Shown piece by piece: positions 62,126 through 64,000 of a stretch of DNA of 64,000 bases (its first letter is position 1; each line of letters opens with the position of its first letter). The notes below the pieces were generated by a model, which saw nothing but the letters and a program-made list of their open reading frames with translations, ran no database searches and had not been told where the DNA came from. The stretch covers positions 26,462-90,461 of the forward strand of contig DHLV01000047.1 in NCBI GenBank assembly GCA_002405445.1, read 5' to 3'. This DNA is from Flammeovirgaceae bacterium UBA4659 (GTDB lineage: Bacteria > Bacteroidota > Bacteroidia > Cytophagales > Cyclobacteriaceae). The translations under genes and the position numbers were made by a program.

Positions 62126-63775
62126 ATGAAAATTTCCGTTTCGCTTTTTGCCTTAGTCTTAATTGCTTCGGTTGCGTGTCAATCGCCAAAGCAAGAAACA
62201 TCTACAGCGCCAGCTACTAAAGACTACTCCAGTTTGGTTTCTCTTTTTAAGGAATGGCGCGCCTTTGAAAAACCACCTCTGCGCGAAGGCGCCCCCGATT
62301 ACACAAAGGAGACTTTCGAAAAACGCTTACCTGAATTCAAAAAACTTCAAGCTCGGTTGGCTGCCATCGACACCGCACAATGGCCCATTGAGCATAAGGT
62401 AGATTGGCACATTGTGTGGGCCGAGATGAATGGCTTTGATTTCAACCACCGCATTTTGCAACCTTGGGTGCGCGACCCTGCTTTTTACAAAACCATTTAC
62501 ATGGAACGCAGCGATGTGCCCGCACACGAAGGGCCAACGCACCACGCTATTTTAGACCTGTGGACGTACTCCTTCCCGCTGGATGAAACCGGAAAAACAA
62601 AGTTGTTGGGCGAAATCAAGACCATCAAACCGCTGCTAGATCAGGCCCGAATCAATTTGACTGGCAACGCAAAAGAGTTGTGGGTGGCAGGTATTCGCGA
62701 CATTCAATCACAGGCAGAAGAGTTGGCCACCATTTTGGATAAGCCGGGTGTTAAAGATTTGCCAGAAGTAGTCGCATCGGTAAACGAAGCCATTGAATCC
62801 ACCCATGCGTTTGCCGCATGGCTCGAACAACAATCTTCAGGCAAAACGGGCCCTTCAGGTATAGGCAAAGAAAACTATAGCTGGTATTTGCAGAATGTAC
62901 ACCTGGTGCCCATGACCTGGGAAGATGAAGTGTTGCTGTTGAAACGCGAACTGGCACGGGCTTGGACAGCATTAAAGCTGGAGGAGCACCGCAACCGTCA
63001 ATTGCCACAATTAATTCCGGCTGATACACCCGAGGCATTCAGGGCCATGGCCGAGCGCGCAGCTAAAAGCCTGATCACTTTTTTGGACAAAGACGAGATC
63101 GTTACGGTGAAGGAATACTTTGAACCGGCTTTGCGCGCGCATTTGGGCAATTTTGTTCCGGCAGACAAACGAAACTTTTTCATTATCACGCTGCACAATG
63201 ACCCTCGCCCACTCTATTCGCATTTCTACCATTGGTTTGAATTGGCGCGCATGGATCGTGAGCCACACAAAAGTGAAATCAGGAGGCAGCCGCTGCTTTA
63301 CAATATATTCGACACACGAAATGAAGGTACCGCCACTGCCGTGGAAGAGATGTTTATGCAAGCAGGCCTGTACGATGATGATCCGCGCGTGAAAGAAATT
63401 GTGTACATCATGATTGCACAGCGTGCAGCCCGCGGCCTGGGTTCGCTTTATGCACACGCCAACGAGCTTACCATGGAGCAGGCCGGCACCATCCACTCCG
63501 AATACACACCGCGCGGCTGGATGAAGACTGAAAAGAAATTGCTGCTTTTTGAGCAGCACTTGTACATGCGCCAGCCGGGCTATGGTAGCAGCTACATCAC
63601 TGGCAAGTACTTGTTAGAGCGGGCAATGGCTGATTTCGCAAAAATGAAGGAGTCAAAAAATGAAGAGTTCAGAGTGAAGGACTTCTTTGACCAACTTAAT
63701 GCGATTGACTGCATCCCTACATCATTGGCGCATTGGCAGATGACTGGAAACAACGATGCGCTAAAGGTGCATTGA
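62126..63775 (+). CDS. DUF885-like lipoprotein, metal site apparently lost
   Basis: A 549-residue protein with a lipoprotein signal (lipobox SVAC). Its second half follows DUF885 (a putative metallopeptidase family): [20 protein letters not shown] takes the place of the EGWA..YAE segment, and [19 protein letters not shown] and FHD-like [14 protein letters not shown] correspond to the C-terminal helices. The expected HExxPGH zinc motif is not seen; the aligned stretch reads [13 protein letters not shown]. It may therefore lack peptidase activity. No gene follows in the last 225 bases. Confidence 0.75.
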   Translation: MKISVSLFALVLIASVACQSPKQETSTAPATKDYSSLVSLFKEWRAFEKPPLREGAPDYTKETFEKRLPEFKKLQARLAAIDTAQWPIEHKVDWHIVWAEMNGFDFNHRILQPWVRDPAFYKTIYMERSDVPAHEGPTHHAILDLWTYSFPLDETGKTKLLGEIKTIKPLLDQARINLTGNAKELWVAGIRDIQSQAEELATILDKPGVKDLPEVVASVNEAIESTHAFAAWLEQQSSGKTGPSGIGKENYSWYLQNVHLVPMTWEDEVLLLKRELARAWTALKLEEHRNRQLPQLIPADTPEAFRAMAERAAKSLITFLDKDEIVTVKEYFEPALRAHLGNFVPADKRNFFIITLHNDPRPLYSHFYHWFELARMDREPHKSEIRRQPLLYNIFDTRNEGTATAVEEMFMQAGLYDDDPRVKEIVYIMIAQRAARGLGSLYAHANELTMEQAGTIHSEYTPRGWMKTEKKLLLFEQHLYMRQPGYGSSYITGKYLLERAMADFAKMKESKNEEFRVKDFFDQLNAIDCIPTSLAHWQMTGNNDALKVH

Positions 63776-64000
63776 TTCAAATCGCAAACAAATGGGTTTC
63801 CTTTTTGACGTTGCCAAAATCTTTTAACTTATGGACATTAACCAAACATTTAACATTATGAAATATCCATGAGATAACAATCGCACCAACCGATGATGAA
63901 TAACGACCTTTGTAGGAAAGATTATCTTTATGGAAATGGTCAGTTTCGCACAGGTTGTTAAAGTAGGCTGAGGGATAGATGAACGCTTAGAGTAAATCGT
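63776..64000. other. Window end without recognised gene
   Basis: AT-rich intergenic sequence after the DUF885-like gene. I see no convincing coding frame, hairpin with a T-tract, or RNA gene up to the window edge. Confidence 0.4.

Noticed and set aside
1-64000. tRNA, rRNA, CRISPR array or prophage
   Set aside because: All sizeable gaps were read for tRNA-like arms, regularly spaced direct repeats and phage gene blocks; none was found.

Overview
The window is about 64 kb of a Bacteroidota chromosome, most likely from the Cytophagia/Cytophagales (genus not resolvable from this alone). Pointers are a fused MurF-alanine racemase, small families typical of the phylum (DUF2911, DUF4783, DUF6427, DUF6702, and a 56-residue protein with the FDFG/DLKKNLGCG signature), TonB-type envelope proteins, many signal peptides ending in AQ or SQ, weak Shine-Dalgarno sequences and repeated TAnnTTTG -7 promoter boxes. 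Gene density is high, with no tRNA, rRNA, CRISPR array, prophage or complete insertion sequence seen.

Layout. 1-5042: end of a [NiFe]-hydrogenase maturation operon, hypB(partial)-F-C-D-E. 5218-8245: MacAB/LolD-like export operon (ATPase, FtsX permease, adaptor) on the minus strand. 8462-9699: rhodanese, thioredoxin and an RDD membrane protein. 9734-11322: M90-type peptidase with a SEC-C tail, coupled to a methyltransferase of the kind found with type III polyketide synthases. 11565-20237: TonB-like protein and mostly secreted enzymes (dienelactone hydrolase, DinB, amidase, TPR, PhoD-type phosphatase, MreB paralogue, RidA), including two copies of a 160-bp element with terminal inverted repeats. 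20302-26880: YcxB-like, nadC, DUF4783 and a 1561-residue secreted protein of unknown function. 27294-40868: htpG, M14 peptidase, glycosyltransferase, murF-alr, csaA, a HisA paralogue, DUF2911, LOG protein, aspartyl protease with PDZ, and a receiver-like protein. 41125-45925: FAD oxidoreductase, Tat-exported TIM-barrel protein, rhodanese lipoprotein, type III polyketide synthase and UbiA prenyltransferase. 45972-50341: DUF6702, tpiA, DUF6427, rbfA and a LolC/E-like permease. 50521-53469: SNF2 helicase interrupted by one in-frame TAA. 53530-63775: accessory-looking tail with a DMT exporter, tandem YciI protein, an AT-rich orphan, a TolB-like propeller, a Shedu-type (DUF4263) nuclease coupled to an M20 hydrolase, Rieske protein, three secreted unknowns, a small membrane protein and a DUF885-like lipoprotein.

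What works together. The Hyp proteins build the Fe(CN)2CO centre and insert nickel into a hydrogenase that should be encoded just upstream. The type III synthase, UbiA, FAD oxidoreductase and the distant methyltransferase form a plausible, physically split pathway for a methylated and/or prenylated aromatic lipid or quinone. The Shedu-like gene is the only clear defence candidate. The strongest unexplained signals are the 160-bp element pair, the interrupted SNF2 gene, the HisA paralogue lacking its first catalytic aspartate, and the very large secreted protein.
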